A DNA stretch of 64,000 nucleotides from assembly GCF_038002345.1 (NCBI RefSeq), contig NZ_JBBOCJ010000001.1:4588001-4652000 (forward strand), written 5' to 3'. The DNA is from Paenibacillus sp. FSL M7-0420 (GTDB taxonomy: Bacteria; Bacillota; Bacilli; Paenibacillales; Paenibacillaceae). Position 1 is the stretch's first letter, and the number at the start of each line of letters is the position of its first letter. The translations under genes and the position numbers were made by a program. Of this stretch, positions 28,205-37,172 are shown piece by piece. The notes below the pieces were generated by a model, which saw only the letters and a list, made by a program, of their open reading frames with translations, was not told where the DNA came from and searched no databases.

Positions 28205-29191
28205 TTAGTACTGCGCCAGACGCAGCATCTCAGCCTTCACCTTGTCCTTGCTGAGCAGGAAGAATTTCTCCATCGGCGGTGAGATCGGCATCGCCGGGAC
28301 ATCGGGTCCGCACAGGCGGAAGATTGGCGCATCGAGGTCGAAGAGACAATGCTCGGCGATGATCGCCGCCACTTCAGCGCCGATGCCTCCGGTCTTGTTG
28401 TCCTCATGGACAATCAGCACCTTGCCGGTCTGCCGGACAGCGGCAATAATCGCCTCGCGGTCCAGCGGCTGGAGGGTGCGCAGATCCAGGATATGCGCGG
28501 TGAGGCCATGCTCCTTCTCCAGCTCCTCAGCAGCCTGCATCGCAAAATGCAGCGGCAGGCTATACCCGATCACCGTAATATCGCTGCCTTCACGCAGCAG
28601 ATTCGCTTCACCAATCGGCACCGTGTAGTCGCCTTCCGGCACATCTCCCTTGATCAGCTTGTAGCACTTCTTGTTCTCGAAGAACAGCACCGGATCAGGA
28701 TCGCGGACAGCGGCCTTGAGCAGGCCCTTGGCATCTGCAGCCGAATAAGGAGCCACAATCTTAAGTCCCGGCGTCCCGAAGAAGATCGACTCCGGGCACT
28801 GCGAGTGGTACAGCCCGCCGAAGATGCCGCCGCCGATCGGCGCACGGATGACGACCGGACAGTTCCAGTCATTATTGGAACGGTAGCGGATTTTGGCGGC
28901 TTCGCTGATAATCTGGTTCGTTGCGGGCAGCATGAAATCCGAGTACTGCATCTCGGCAATCGGCTTCATACCATACATTGCAGCACCGATAGCCACCCCT
29001 GCAATAGCAGATTCCGCAAGCGGTGTGTCCAGCACCCGTTCTGCGCCGAACTGCTCCTGCAAACCTTTGGTTGTTGTGAAGACGCCGCCCTTCACGCCGA
29101 CATCCTCACCCAGCACGAACACCGACTCGTCACGTTCCATCTCTTCCTTCATCGCCAGCCGGATTGCATCGATATATTCCATCATCGCCAT
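28205..29191 (-). CDS. bkdAB: 2-oxoisovalerate dehydrogenase E1 beta subunit
   Basis: A 328-aa transketolase-like subunit. Recognisable stretches are EYIDAIRLAMKEEMERDESVFVLGEDVG, GVFTTTKGLQEQFG, DTPLAESAIAGVAIGAA, PVVIRAPIGGGIFGG and the C-terminal ICGPDVP-like RLCGPDVPAMPISPPME. It forms the alpha2-beta2 E1 with the alpha subunit encoded 3 bp upstream, decarboxylating branched 2-oxoacids with thiamine diphosphate. Length is standard. The tight spacing to the alpha gene indicates co-translation. Confidence 0.93.
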   Translation of the reverse strand: MAMMEYIDAIRLAMKEEMERDESVFVLGEDVGVKGGVFTTTKGLQEQFGAERVLDTPLAESAIAGVAIGAAMYGMKPIAEMQYSDFMLPATNQIISEAAKIRYRSNNDWNCPVVIRAPIGGGIFGGLYHSQCPESIFFGTPGLKIVAPYSAADAKGLLKAAVRDPDPVLFFENKKCYKLIKGDVPEGDYTVPIGEANLLREGSDITVIGYSLPLHFAMQAAEELEKEHGLTAHILDLRTLQPLDREAIIAAVRQTGKVLIVHEDNKTGGIGAEVAAIIAEHCLFDLDAPIFRLCGPDVPAMPISPPMEKFFLLSKDKVKAEMLRLAQY

Positions 29192-29194
29192 GGC

Positions 29195-30226
29195 TTAAGC
29201 GCCCCCCTTCAGGCCGGATTCATCGTAGACATGCAGCAGCGTATCTTCCGGTTTCGGGAACGGCGCATTCTCCGCGTAGGTTATAGCCTCTTTCAGTTCA
29301 AGATTATATTCGGCAGCCAGATCACGCTCCTGCTCGTCACTCCACAGACCGAGTCCGGTCAGATAGGTGCGGAACGCGGCGATGCCGTCTTTTGCCCAGT
29401 TCTCATCGACTTCTTCCTGCGTCCGGTAAGCCAGATCGTTATCCGAGGTGGAGTGCGGCGACAGGCGGTACATCATCGCTTCAATCAAGGTTGGGCCTTC
29501 ACCGGCAAGCGCACGTTCCCGGGCCTCCTTCACCACACGGTACACCTCCAGCGGATCATTGCCGTCCACCCGGACACCCGGGAAGCCGTAGCCCAGCGCC
29601 CGGTCACTGACCTTGCCGCCAAGCTGCTTGTGGGCAGGAATCGAGATCGCATACTGATTGTTCTGGCAAAAAATAATCATAGGCAGCTTATTCACACCGG
29701 CAAAGTTACACGCTTCATGGAAATCCCCCTGGTTGCTGGAGCCTTCCCCGAAGGTCACGAAGGAGACGAACTTCTTCTTCTGCATCTTCGCCGCCAGCGC
29801 GAAGCCTGCCGCATGCGGAACCTGGGTCGTGACCGGGCTTGAGCCCGTTACAATCCGCAGGCGCTTGCTGCCGAAGTGGCCCGGCATCTGCCGGCCGCCG
29901 CTGTTGGGATCTTCCGCCTTCGCGAAGACGGAGAGCATCAGCTCGCGCGTGGTCATTCCGACAGAGAGGACAAACGCATAGTCCCGGTAATAGGGCAGGA
30001 AATAGTCATTCTCCCGGTCCAGTGCAAATGCCGCCGCGACCTGTGCCGCCTCCTGCCCGATGCCGGATACATGGAAATTGATCTTGCCCGCACGCTGCAG
30101 CAGCAGACTGCGCTCATCATATTTCCGTCCGAGCTGCATGAATCTGTACATATCGATAACCTGGCCGTCTGTGAGTCCAAGCTGCTTATGTCTGTTAACG
30201 GTGTCTACAGTACCTTGGGATTCCAT
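29195..30226 (-). CDS. bkdAA: 2-oxoisovalerate dehydrogenase E1 alpha subunit
   Basis: A 343-aa thiamine-diphosphate-binding subunit. The ThDP motif GEGSSNQGDFHEACNFAG...NNQYAIS is complete, and the phosphorylation-loop region RLSPHSTSDND is typical of branched-chain E1 alpha. ATG 30226 is 10 nt after AGGAGG; the open frame extends 59 codons upstream, but that stretch includes a promoter-like region and has no better start. It is preceded by a 295-bp gap from lpd containing a TATAAT box and a FapR-like inverted repeat. Confidence 0.93.
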   Translation of the reverse strand: MESQGTVDTVNRHKQLGLTDGQVIDMYRFMQLGRKYDERSLLLQRAGKINFHVSGIGQEAAQVAAAFALDRENDYFLPYYRDYAFVLSVGMTTRELMLSVFAKAEDPNSGGRQMPGHFGSKRLRIVTGSSPVTTQVPHAAGFALAAKMQKKKFVSFVTFGEGSSNQGDFHEACNFAGVNKLPMIIFCQNNQYAISIPAHKQLGGKVSDRALGYGFPGVRVDGNDPLEVYRVVKEARERALAGEGPTLIEAMMYRLSPHSTSDNDLAYRTQEEVDENWAKDGIAAFRTYLTGLGLWSDEQERDLAAEYNLELKEAITYAENAPFPKPEDTLLHVYDESGLKGGA

Positions 30227-30318
30227 ATAAGAGGTACCTCCTAAAAAGTATTGCCGGCGCTCAGCTTCCAGCCCCGCTATCTCTAACAGGTTCAGGATGC
30301 GTCCGCCAGGCGGGTTGA

Positions 30319-30374
30319 CCCTAATACTAAATATATATGCCCTGATCCTATCACCAGGTACTAAATCCATTATA
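30319..30374 (-). promoter_or_regulatory. Candidate promoter with FapR-like operator upstream of bkdAA
   Basis: On the minus strand a perfect TATAAT (30374-30369) is followed 4 bp later by TTAGTACCTGGTGATAG (30364-30348). Its left half matches the Bacillus FapR operator (TTAGTACC-type repeat just after the -10); the right half is imperfect. A second TTAGTATTAGG lies at 30330-30320. I found no good -35. If real, the bkd E1 genes would be released when malonyl-CoA is abundant. This rests on motif resemblance only. Confidence 0.45.
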
Positions 30375-30521
30375 ATCTTTTTCGCGGCAAAAAGAAAAGC
30401 CAAAATCCCGCCGCCAAGGCAAGGCTCTGGAACCGAACAAATATAGCCGGTATGGAGCGATATCGGCGCATTACACGCCTTCCGCTCCCTCCGGCCTTCT
30501 TGTTAAGCTCTCTATCGCACG

Positions 30522-31943
30522 CTAGAATCCGATTGCTCTTCCATCCACCGCCAGCATCGCCTCACCCAGTACCTCCGACAGCGTCGGATGGGCATGGATG
30601 GCCTCCCCGACCTCCCAAGGCGTGGCGTCCAGCACCTGGGCCAGCGCCGCTTCGCCGATCAGATCGGTCACATGCGGGCCGATCATCTGCACGCCGAGGA
30701 TATCCCCGTTCTTCGCGTCAGCCACCACCTTCACGAAGCCGTCCTTCATGCCGTAGACAATGGCTTTGCCGATGGCGGAGAACGGGAATTTGCCGGTCAC
30801 CGTCTCACGGCCGAGCTCCTTCGCTTCCTTCTCTGTGTAACCGACACTTGCCACTTCCGGCCGTGTATAGACACAGCGGGGAACCAGATGCGCTTCATAC
30901 GGATGGAGCGCTTCACCCGCCAGATGGTTAACGGCACGGATGCCCTCATGGCTGGCGGCATGAGCCAGCTGCAGACCGCCGATACAATCGCCAATCGCAT
31001 AGATATGCGGTTCACCTGTCTGCATATTGGTATTCACCGCAATGACACCTGTATCGAAGCGGATGTCTGTATTTTCCAGTCCGAGATTCTCGATGTTCGC
31101 CACGCGTCCCACGGATACGAGCAGCTTATCCGCCGATAGACTCTGGCTCTGCTCCCCCTTGCGGGCTTCAATCGTAATCCCTGTCTCCGACACTGTGCAG
31201 GTCTCGGCATCCACCGTTGTTCCGGTGAGCACCCGGACTCCGCGTTTCTTCAGCAGACGCAGCAGCTCGCGGGCCACTTCTTCATCCTCCTGCGGCAACA
31301 GCTGCCCGGCTGCCTCGACGACCGTCACCTGCACTCCGAAATCAGCCAGCATGGATGCCCACTCCACTCCGATTACCCCGCCGCCCACAATAATAATCGA
31401 GGCCGGCAGCTCCTCAAGCGTCAACGCTTCCTCACTGCTCAGAATCACCTTGCCGTCGGGCACCAGGCCCGGCAGAACACGCGGACGCGAGCCGGTAGCA
31501 ATGATAAGATTCGTAGAGACCACAGTCTCCATCTCTCCATTCTCCAGTTCTACAGCCACTGCGCCGCTTCGCGGGGAGAAGATCGAAGGCCCGATGATCC
31601 GGCCTTTGCCCTTCAGCACCTGAATCTTGTGCTTGCGCATCAGATACTGCACCCCCTGATGAAGCTGCTCCACTACCGCTTCCTTGCGCTGCTGCACTTT
31701 GGGGAACACCAGCTTGGTGCCCGTAGTCTCTATACCGTAGCTTTCGCTCTCGTTGATTTCAGCCAATACCTCTGCACTGCGCAGCAGTGATTTGCTGGGA
31801 ATACAGCCGCGGTGCAGGCAGGTTCCGCCCAGCTTGTCCATTTCAATAACGACAACGGATTTGCCCAGCTGCGCAGCGCGGATCGCTGCCACATAACCGC
31901 CGGTGCCTCCCCCAAGTATCGCCACATCACAGGTCATTGTCAT
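30522..31943 (-). CDS. lpdA: Dihydrolipoyl dehydrogenase (E3)
   Basis: A 473-aa flavoprotein that reoxidises the lipoyl arm of E2 using NAD+. The FAD site is DVAILGGGTGGYVAAIRAAQLG. The redox disulfide is GGTCLHRGCIPSK. The NAD site is IIVGGGVIGVEWASMLADFG. The C-terminal active-site segment ends with HAHPTLSEVLGEAM (His-Glu pair). The ATG at 31943 is 9 nt after GGAGG. It is the first gene of the minus-strand lpd-bkdAA-bkdAB-bkdB-lipB series, divergent from the DUF2627 gene. Confidence 0.95.
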   Translation of the reverse strand: MTMTCDVAILGGGTGGYVAAIRAAQLGKSVVVIEMDKLGGTCLHRGCIPSKSLLRSAEVLAEINESESYGIETTGTKLVFPKVQQRKEAVVEQLHQGVQYLMRKHKIQVLKGKGRIIGPSIFSPRSGAVAVELENGEMETVVSTNLIIATGSRPRVLPGLVPDGKVILSSEEALTLEELPASIIIVGGGVIGVEWASMLADFGVQVTVVEAAGQLLPQEDEEVARELLRLLKKRGVRVLTGTTVDAETCTVSETGITIEARKGEQSQSLSADKLLVSVGRVANIENLGLENTDIRFDTGVIAVNTNMQTGEPHIYAIGDCIGGLQLAHAASHEGIRAVNHLAGEALHPYEAHLVPRCVYTRPEVASVGYTEKEAKELGRETVTGKFPFSAIGKAIVYGMKDGFVKVVADAKNGDILGVQMIGPHVTDLIGEAALAQVLDATPWEVGEAIHAHPTLSEVLGEAMLAVDGRAIGF

Positions 31944-32110
31944 GATATGTATCCTCCAGTCATTCCTCTTGAATTCAGTTCAATCTATTATATTGTACTC
32001 TCTTTCGGGAGGAATACAAAACGTACAAACGTCATGTATTCATGGACTTTTGCAGGTTAAAGCGTTATCATATGGGTGAATTCAAAGAGCTGCGAAGAGG
32101 AGCGACTGTG

Positions 32111-32416
32111 ATGAAACTGCTGATTTCACGCTTCATTGCCATCCTTATTCTGGTGATCCCCGGCCTCCTGGCGATGACGGGCTTCCTGATGATGAAAGAT
32201 GATCTGTTCAACTATTTCGCGATGCATGGAGACGATACTGCTGTGCCGGAGTTCGCCTGGCTGCATTTCGGCGGCGGTCTGCTCTTATTCCTGGCCGGAA
32301 TGACCTTCCTCGGCGGCTGGATTCTGGCCCGTGACCGCAAAAAGAACTACGTCGGCCCCCGCTTCCGGGAGAAGCAGCAAACGCAGCAGCCCCCGTCCTC
32401 CGAAGCCCGCTCCTAA
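32111..32416 (+). CDS. DUF2627 family membrane protein (YqzF-like)
   Basis: A 101-aa protein with two transmembrane helices (ISRFIAILILVIPGLLAMTGFLMM and FGGGLLLFLAGMTFLGGWIL) separated by a short acidic loop, and a basic, Gln/Pro-rich C-terminal tail. This is the DUF2627 pattern; Bacillus yqzF also lies by the bkd genes. Function unknown. ATG 32111 follows GAGGAG by 8 nt; the longer frame from 32042 is unlikely because it starts without a ribosome binding site. Confidence 0.82.
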   Translation: MKLLISRFIAILILVIPGLLAMTGFLMMKDDLFNYFAMHGDDTAVPEFAWLHFGGGLLLFLAGMTFLGGWILARDRKKNYVGPRFREKQQTQQPPSSEARS

Positions 32417-32433
32417 TTATATTCCATTGAAAC

Positions 32434-32489
32434 AGGGGATGCCTCAAGCCATGAACGAACCGGCTGCTAAGGCATCCCCTTGTTGTTTG
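32434..32489 (+). terminator. Terminator of the DUF2627 gene
   Basis: An 11-bp perfect stem AGGGGATGCCT / AGGCATCCCCT with a 25-nt loop, followed by TGTTGTTTG, 18 bp after the stop codon. Confidence 0.8.
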
Positions 32490-32611
32490 CTATCGAACTT
32501 TTAACTGGAGGACTCCCGATTCACACCAGACGCCGCGTGAACCGCACGCTGTACTCTGTGAGAGTGCGCTAAGAGTCTATCGCTCAACCACTACGTGCCT
32601 GTCACTCAAGT

Positions 32612-33045
32612 GCTAAGTGCAGTTTGTACAACTAAAATGCTCGGATCAGGCCCATTGTGAGGTTTAGCTGCACTTCGTACACTTATAAATCTCTGCATTG
32701 CGTTTAAAGACTAATGTGCCTGATCTTAGTTGTACGGAATACATCTATGCCAGCTTATTCGTTAATCCGCAGCATTATAGCTGCACGAAATACAACTATC
32801 CGCGAGATAAGAGATAAGCTTCACAGTATGTGGTACGATATTAGAGCTTACCAACAGCACAATTGCACAATGTACAACAGAAAAGGGTAATCTCCAGCAG
32901 AATTCAAAAGCTATTGCACTTCGTACAATAGAATTCGAACAAACCCCACTTTTCTGCTCAAATCAGCAAAATCTAATGTACCAAATACAGTAGAATACCA
33001 TTTCCCACTCAAAAATCAGATTTCTATTGCACAATATACAGTTAC
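32612..33045. repeat. 51-bp hairpin repeat array F (8 units in pairs; CTATTGCAC-loop-GTACAATAG core)
   Basis: Core positions (CTGCAC / TTGCAC / TTGTAC) are 32617, 32668, 32730, 32781, 32863, 32914, 32976 and 33027. Spacings are 51, 62, 51, 82, 51, 62 and 51. Units thus come in 51-bp pairs, with a 113-bp higher-order period inside each half. A clear example at 32911-32931 has arms CTATTGCAC / GTACAATAG (one G-U) around TTC. It fills most of the convergent gap between the DUF2627 gene and the ABC transporter. I see no gene in this gap, including 33046-33191. Confidence 0.8.
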
Positions 33046-33191
33046 CTTACCAATTCCACCGCCGTAGCCCCTACGTACAGCCTTCAACGCAAGGGTGAGC
33101 ATTAGTGTGAGCTCCTGCGTCTGCGCCAGCATCAGCGCCAGCGTCACACTTCCTTGCCTCACCCTCACCATGCCTCAACCATCCCTCACCC

Positions 33192-35039
33192 TTACTCCCC
33201 AGCCGCTTCCTTACTTCCCCGCACCAGCTCGCTGTAAAGGCCGCCCTGCCGGAGCAGCTCCTCATGCGAGCCCTGCTGAAGCAGGCGTCCGCCCTCAAGC
33301 ACCAGAATGCGGTCGGCTGCGCGGATCGTGCCCAGGCGGTGGGCGATCACGAAGCTGGTCCGGCCGCGCATCAGCGCCTGAAGCCCTTCCTGAATCTTGA
33401 TCTCGGTGACCGTATCGATGCTGCTCGTCGCTTCATCCAGCACCAGCATGGACGGATTCGCCAGAATTGCCCGGGCAATAGCCAAGAGCTGCTTCTGTCC
33501 CTGGCTGATGCCGCTGCCGTCCACAGACAGCATCCGGTCGTAGCCGTCCTGGAGTCTCATGATGAAGGCATGGGCATTGGCCAGCTTCGCAGCCTCCTCC
33601 ACCTCTTCATCGGTTGCATCCAGCCGGCCATAGCGGATATTATCGCGGATCGTCCCTTTGAACAGGAAGGAGTCCTGCAGGACGAAGGCCATATGGCTGC
33701 GCAGACTCTCACGGGTGACCGTTGACAGCTCCCGCCCGTCCAGCGTAATGCTGCCCCGGCTCGGATCGTAGAAGCGGGACAGCAGGCCGATTAGCGTCGT
33801 TTTGCCCGCACCGGTAGGTCCGACCAGCGCAATCATCTCACCGGGCCTCGCTTCAAATGAAATATCCTGCAGCGTATCCGCCCCCCCATCATAGGAGAAG
33901 GAGACCTCCGAGAACTTCACAGCGCCCTCAACACGCGCAAGCTTCACCGCCGCGCCCTCATCCCGGGCCTCCGTCTCTTCATCCAGCACCTCGAAGACGC
34001 GCTCCGCACCGGCGATCGCCGACAGCAGGGTGTTCCACTGGTTCGCCAGATCATTCAGCGGCCGAGTGAACTGGCGGGCATATTCGGCAAAAGCGATAAT
34101 AATCCCCACCGTCACCAGCCCGCGGATCGCAAGCAACCCCCCGACTCCGGCCACGATGGCAAAGCTCAGATTGTTCAGACCATTCATCAGCTTGGGAATG
34201 AAACCTGAAATCGCTTGCGCCCAATACCCCGACAGCATAATCCGTGTATTACGCTCTCTGAAGCCGCTAATCACCCGCTCCTCCTGCGAGAAGGCTTTGA
34301 TAATCCGCTGTCCGGACAAGGTCTCTTCGATGAACCCGTTCAGCTCACCCATATTCCGCTGCCGCTCCTTGAACAGCGGGCCGGTCCGCCGGGTAATCCA
34401 GCGCATCCCCAGCATCATCAGCGGCACCACAATGAAGGTTAGCAGCGTCAAGAGCGGGCTGAGCCACAGCATCACGCCAACCGTGCCCACCAGCGTCAGG
34501 ATACTGGAAAAGATCTGAATCGCCGAGCTGTTCAGCGTCGAGCTGATATTCTCGATATCATTGGTCAGACGGCTCATAATCTCTCCCTGCTGCCTGCGGT
34601 TGAAGAAGGAGATCGGTAGGCGGTGCAGGTGTGAGAACAGATCCGTCCGCATCCGGTAGACCGTCTCCTGGGCCACTTCGATCATCCAGACATTTTGCAG
34701 CCAGGAGACCAGGGAATTCAGCAGGTAGACGAGCGCCAGCACCAGCAGGAAGACGCCCCACGTTCTGCCGCCCTCCCCGCCCAGATAATCGTCCACTGCC
34801 CGGCTGATCAGGTAGGGTCCAAGGAGCGACAAGGCTGAGCTTAGTAGAACCATGAACAGCACCAAGATCAGCTTTGTCCGGCGTTCGGCGAGATAAGTCC
34901 ATATGCGGCCTAATGTGCCAGACCAGTTCTTGGCCTTCGCCTTCGGCTTCCGGCTGCCCATCGCCCCGAAGACCTTGGCTTCGCCGTGGCCTACATCCAG
35001 CTTCGGATAGCGGAACGGCTCAATGAGTGCTTTGAACAT
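33192..35039 (-). CDS. ABC exporter subunit with fused membrane and ATPase domains (second of a pair)
   Basis: A 615-aa type IV ABC transporter half. Six transmembrane helices occupy about 55-340. The nucleotide-binding domain has Walker A LVGPTGAGKTTLIGLL, the Q-loop, the signature GSGISQGQKQLLAIARAIL (SQGQ in place of the usual LSGGQ), Walker B PSMLVLDEATSSID and the H-loop FVIAHRLGTI. This degenerate signature paired with a canonical one in the partner is the pattern of heterodimeric exporters. ATG 35039 follows GGGGAGG and overlaps the stop of the upstream partner by 20 bp. Substrate unknown (drug, peptide or lipid). Confidence 0.9.
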   Translation of the reverse strand: MFKALIEPFRYPKLDVGHGEAKVFGAMGSRKPKAKAKNWSGTLGRIWTYLAERRTKLILVLFMVLLSSALSLLGPYLISRAVDDYLGGEGGRTWGVFLLVLALVYLLNSLVSWLQNVWMIEVAQETVYRMRTDLFSHLHRLPISFFNRRQQGEIMSRLTNDIENISSTLNSSAIQIFSSILTLVGTVGVMLWLSPLLTLLTFIVVPLMMLGMRWITRRTGPLFKERQRNMGELNGFIEETLSGQRIIKAFSQEERVISGFRERNTRIMLSGYWAQAISGFIPKLMNGLNNLSFAIVAGVGGLLAIRGLVTVGIIIAFAEYARQFTRPLNDLANQWNTLLSAIAGAERVFEVLDEETEARDEGAAVKLARVEGAVKFSEVSFSYDGGADTLQDISFEARPGEMIALVGPTGAGKTTLIGLLSRFYDPSRGSITLDGRELSTVTRESLRSHMAFVLQDSFLFKGTIRDNIRYGRLDATDEEVEEAAKLANAHAFIMRLQDGYDRMLSVDGSGISQGQKQLLAIARAILANPSMLVLDEATSSIDTVTEIKIQEGLQALMRGRTSFVIAHRLGTIRAADRILVLEGGRLLQQGSHEELLRQGGLYSELVRGSKEAAGE

Positions 35040-36762
35040 GCTGCCCCTCCCCTGTCTGCGATTGATAGATTTTGCGGTACAGCGCGGACTCATCCATTAG
35101 TTCGGAATGGGTACCCTGCGCAATGAGCCGGCCTTCGTCCAGCAGCAGAATCAGATCCGCCGAGGCGGTGGAGCTGATTTTCTGTGTGATCAGGAAGGTC
35201 GTGCAGGACAACTTCTTCAGCTCCGCCAGCAAAAGCCCCTCCGTCACCGCATCAAGCGCACTCGTGCTGTCATCCAGAATCAGGATCGCCGGTCTGCGCA
35301 CCAGCGCCCGTGCAATGCTCAGACGCTGCTTCTGCCCGCCCGACAGATTAACTCCGCGTTGCCCAAGGGCAGTATCGTAGCCCTGCGGCAGCCCGGCAAC
35401 TGTGTCATGAATCTGCGCTGCCGCTGCTGCCTGCTCAATCTCTGCCTGACTCGCCGCTGCATTTCCCCAGGCTATATTCTCCCGGATCGAGCCGGTGAAT
35501 AGCAATACCTCCTGAGGTACATAGCCAATCGAGCCCCGTAAGGTCTGCATATCCATCTCCGTATGCTTCTGTCCGTCCACCAGGATGCTCCCGCTGCCGC
35601 ATTCATACAGCCTGGGAATCAGCGTGACCAGAGAGGATTTGCCTGAGCCGGTCGCGCCCATAATCGCCACGCGTTCCCCCGGCTGCACCGTGAAGGAGAT
35701 ATCGTCAAGCACCTTAATGTCACTGCCGGCATAACTGAAGCTGACCTGCTGGAATTCAACCTTGCCTTGAACAGCTGACGCAAGACCTTCTCCAGAAGTC
35801 ATACCCAGCTCGCCCGGGCCATCGCTTGCCGCCATCACTTCAGTGACCCGTCCCGAAGACGCCCGTGCGCGGGAGAAGCTGACCATAATCCAGGATAGCG
35901 CTGACAGCGCTCCCATCGTCCGCAGCGAGTAGTTAATGACAGCAACCGTCTGCCCCAGCGTCGCATCCCCTGTAGAGATCTCTATCCGCCCAAACCATAA
36001 CACGGCCAGAATACCGGCGTTGACGATGATCATAATGAACGGGGTTGAGGTCTCGGTAAGCCGCAGCGCAGCAATAGTCGATCTCATCAGCTCTCCGCTG
36101 AAGGTTGCGAACCGTCCAATCTCATGGCCCATCCGCACAAATACACGGATCAGCCGGATTCCGGTCAAATTCTCCTGAATCACACCATTCACGCCGTCGA
36201 GCCGGCTCTGCACATTGCGGAACAGCTCGGACGCTCTGCGCATCAGCCAGATCATGAAAATCACCAAGAACGGCAGCGTCACGGTCAGCAGCAGCCCCAG
36301 CTTGATATGTACAACAAGCGCCATAATCACGCTACCGATCACAACCAGCGGAATACGGGTCATGAACCGCAGTCCCATGAAGATCGTATCCTGCATCTGC
36401 GATACATCGCCGGTAAGGCGGGTGATCAGGGATGAGGTCGGGAAGCGGCTAAAAATATCGTAAGAGAACGACTGTACCTTTTCATACAGCTTGTCACGCA
36501 GGTCGAATGCGAACCCCTGACTGGCATGCGACGCAAAAAAGGAGCTGAGTATTCCCGCCAGAAACGCCACAGCGGCACTCCCTACCAGCACCCCGCCCCA
36601 CAGCCAAACGACAGCCGTGTCCTGTTGCCGGATACCGTCATCAATGATTTTGGAGATCAGCAGCGGCTGCGACAGCTCCACGGCCAGCTCAATCAGCATC
36701 ATGACCAGCGCGGCAATGGCGGCGACCCTGTATTTTTTAAGAAAAGTCAACATTAGCTTCAT
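35020..36762 (-). CDS. ABC exporter subunit with fused membrane and ATPase domains (first of a pair)
   Basis: A 580-aa half transporter. Six transmembrane helices lie in residues 10-300. The nucleotide-binding domain has Walker A IMGATGSGKSSLVTLI, signature VNLSGGQKQRLSIARAL and Walker B PAILILDDSTSALDAVTE. Here the residue after Walker B is Asp rather than Glu, so this subunit carries the non-catalytic (degenerate) ATP site of a heterodimer. That matches the complementary signature degeneration in the partner at 33192-35039. It resembles the YfiB/YfiC and LmrCD/BmrCD families. Translation of the two genes overlaps. Confidence 0.9.
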   Translation of the reverse strand: MKLMLTFLKKYRVAAIAALVMMLIELAVELSQPLLISKIIDDGIRQQDTAVVWLWGGVLVGSAAVAFLAGILSSFFASHASQGFAFDLRDKLYEKVQSFSYDIFSRFPTSSLITRLTGDVSQMQDTIFMGLRFMTRIPLVVIGSVIMALVVHIKLGLLLTVTLPFLVIFMIWLMRRASELFRNVQSRLDGVNGVIQENLTGIRLIRVFVRMGHEIGRFATFSGELMRSTIAALRLTETSTPFIMIIVNAGILAVLWFGRIEISTGDATLGQTVAVINYSLRTMGALSALSWIMVSFSRARASSGRVTEVMAASDGPGELGMTSGEGLASAVQGKVEFQQVSFSYAGSDIKVLDDISFTVQPGERVAIMGATGSGKSSLVTLIPRLYECGSGSILVDGQKHTEMDMQTLRGSIGYVPQEVLLFTGSIRENIAWGNAAASQAEIEQAAAAAQIHDTVAGLPQGYDTALGQRGVNLSGGQKQRLSIARALVRRPAILILDDSTSALDAVTEGLLLAELKKLSCTTFLITQKISSTASADLILLLDEGRLIAQGTHSELMDESALYRKIYQSQTGEGQHVQSTH

Positions 36763-36780
36763 CGAAGATACCCCATTTGC

Positions 36781-36990
36781 TTATTCGTAGAGCGCATCCC
36801 GCAGGCGGGTAGACATGGCAGAGCCTTGTCCCGACTTCAAAATGACCCGGCGCAGCGCCTTGTTGCTGCGGTTCAGCTCGGTGAGCTCGGCTAGCATGTC
36901 TTCCAGTAAATTCTCCGTATCGGGGATGAGCTCCCCCTTCTCCTTCAGCGCATTGATCTGTTCCTTATATTGCTCCAATTTCTCTGTCAC
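36781..36990 (-). CDS. Small coiled-coil hypothetical protein
   Basis: A 69-aa charged, helical protein: MTEKLEQYKEQINALKEKGE followed by a second heptad-like helix, then a basic C-terminus (RRVILKSGQGSAMSTRLRDALYE). I do not recognise a family. GTG 36990 is chosen because AGAAGGGA lies 10 nt upstream; GTG 37014 is an alternative that adds 8 residues. It ends 18 bp before the ABC exporter start, so it is probably the first gene of that operon. It may be a regulator or adaptor of the exporter, but nothing in the sequence proves this. Confidence 0.6.
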   Translation of the reverse strand: MTEKLEQYKEQINALKEKGELIPDTENLLEDMLAELTELNRSNKALRRVILKSGQGSAMSTRLRDALYE

Positions 36991-37172
36991 CTGACTAACT
37001 TCCCTTCTGTTCACTATATTACCCTGCTGAAGACACAATTGCGTTCATTATAGCACATCCCGGGCGGAAGCAATGTTTGCACTGGCTACTCCGGCCCCGA
37101 GTATGATACTCTAGTAAGGTCGATTTTTTGGTCGTGTAGCAGATTAGCTGAACAGTGAAAGGATAGATGGAC

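Noticed and set aside
28349..29842. 497-aa plus-strand ORF
   Set aside because: It lies opposite bkdAB and bkdAA, which have clear family motifs; the antisense product has no recognisable domain or ribosome binding site.
30227..30330. TPP riboswitch upstream of bkdAA
   Set aside because: The leader contains TGAACCTG, as in TPP riboswitches, but GGGGTGC and CTGAGA are not in the required order and the pairing does not close.
33071..33298. 75-aa minus-strand ORF after the ABC exporter
   Set aside because: Overlaps the 3' end of the exporter gene in another frame; Ala/Gly/Asp repeats (DAGADAGA) reflect a local GC-rich imperfect repeat, and there is no ribosome binding site.
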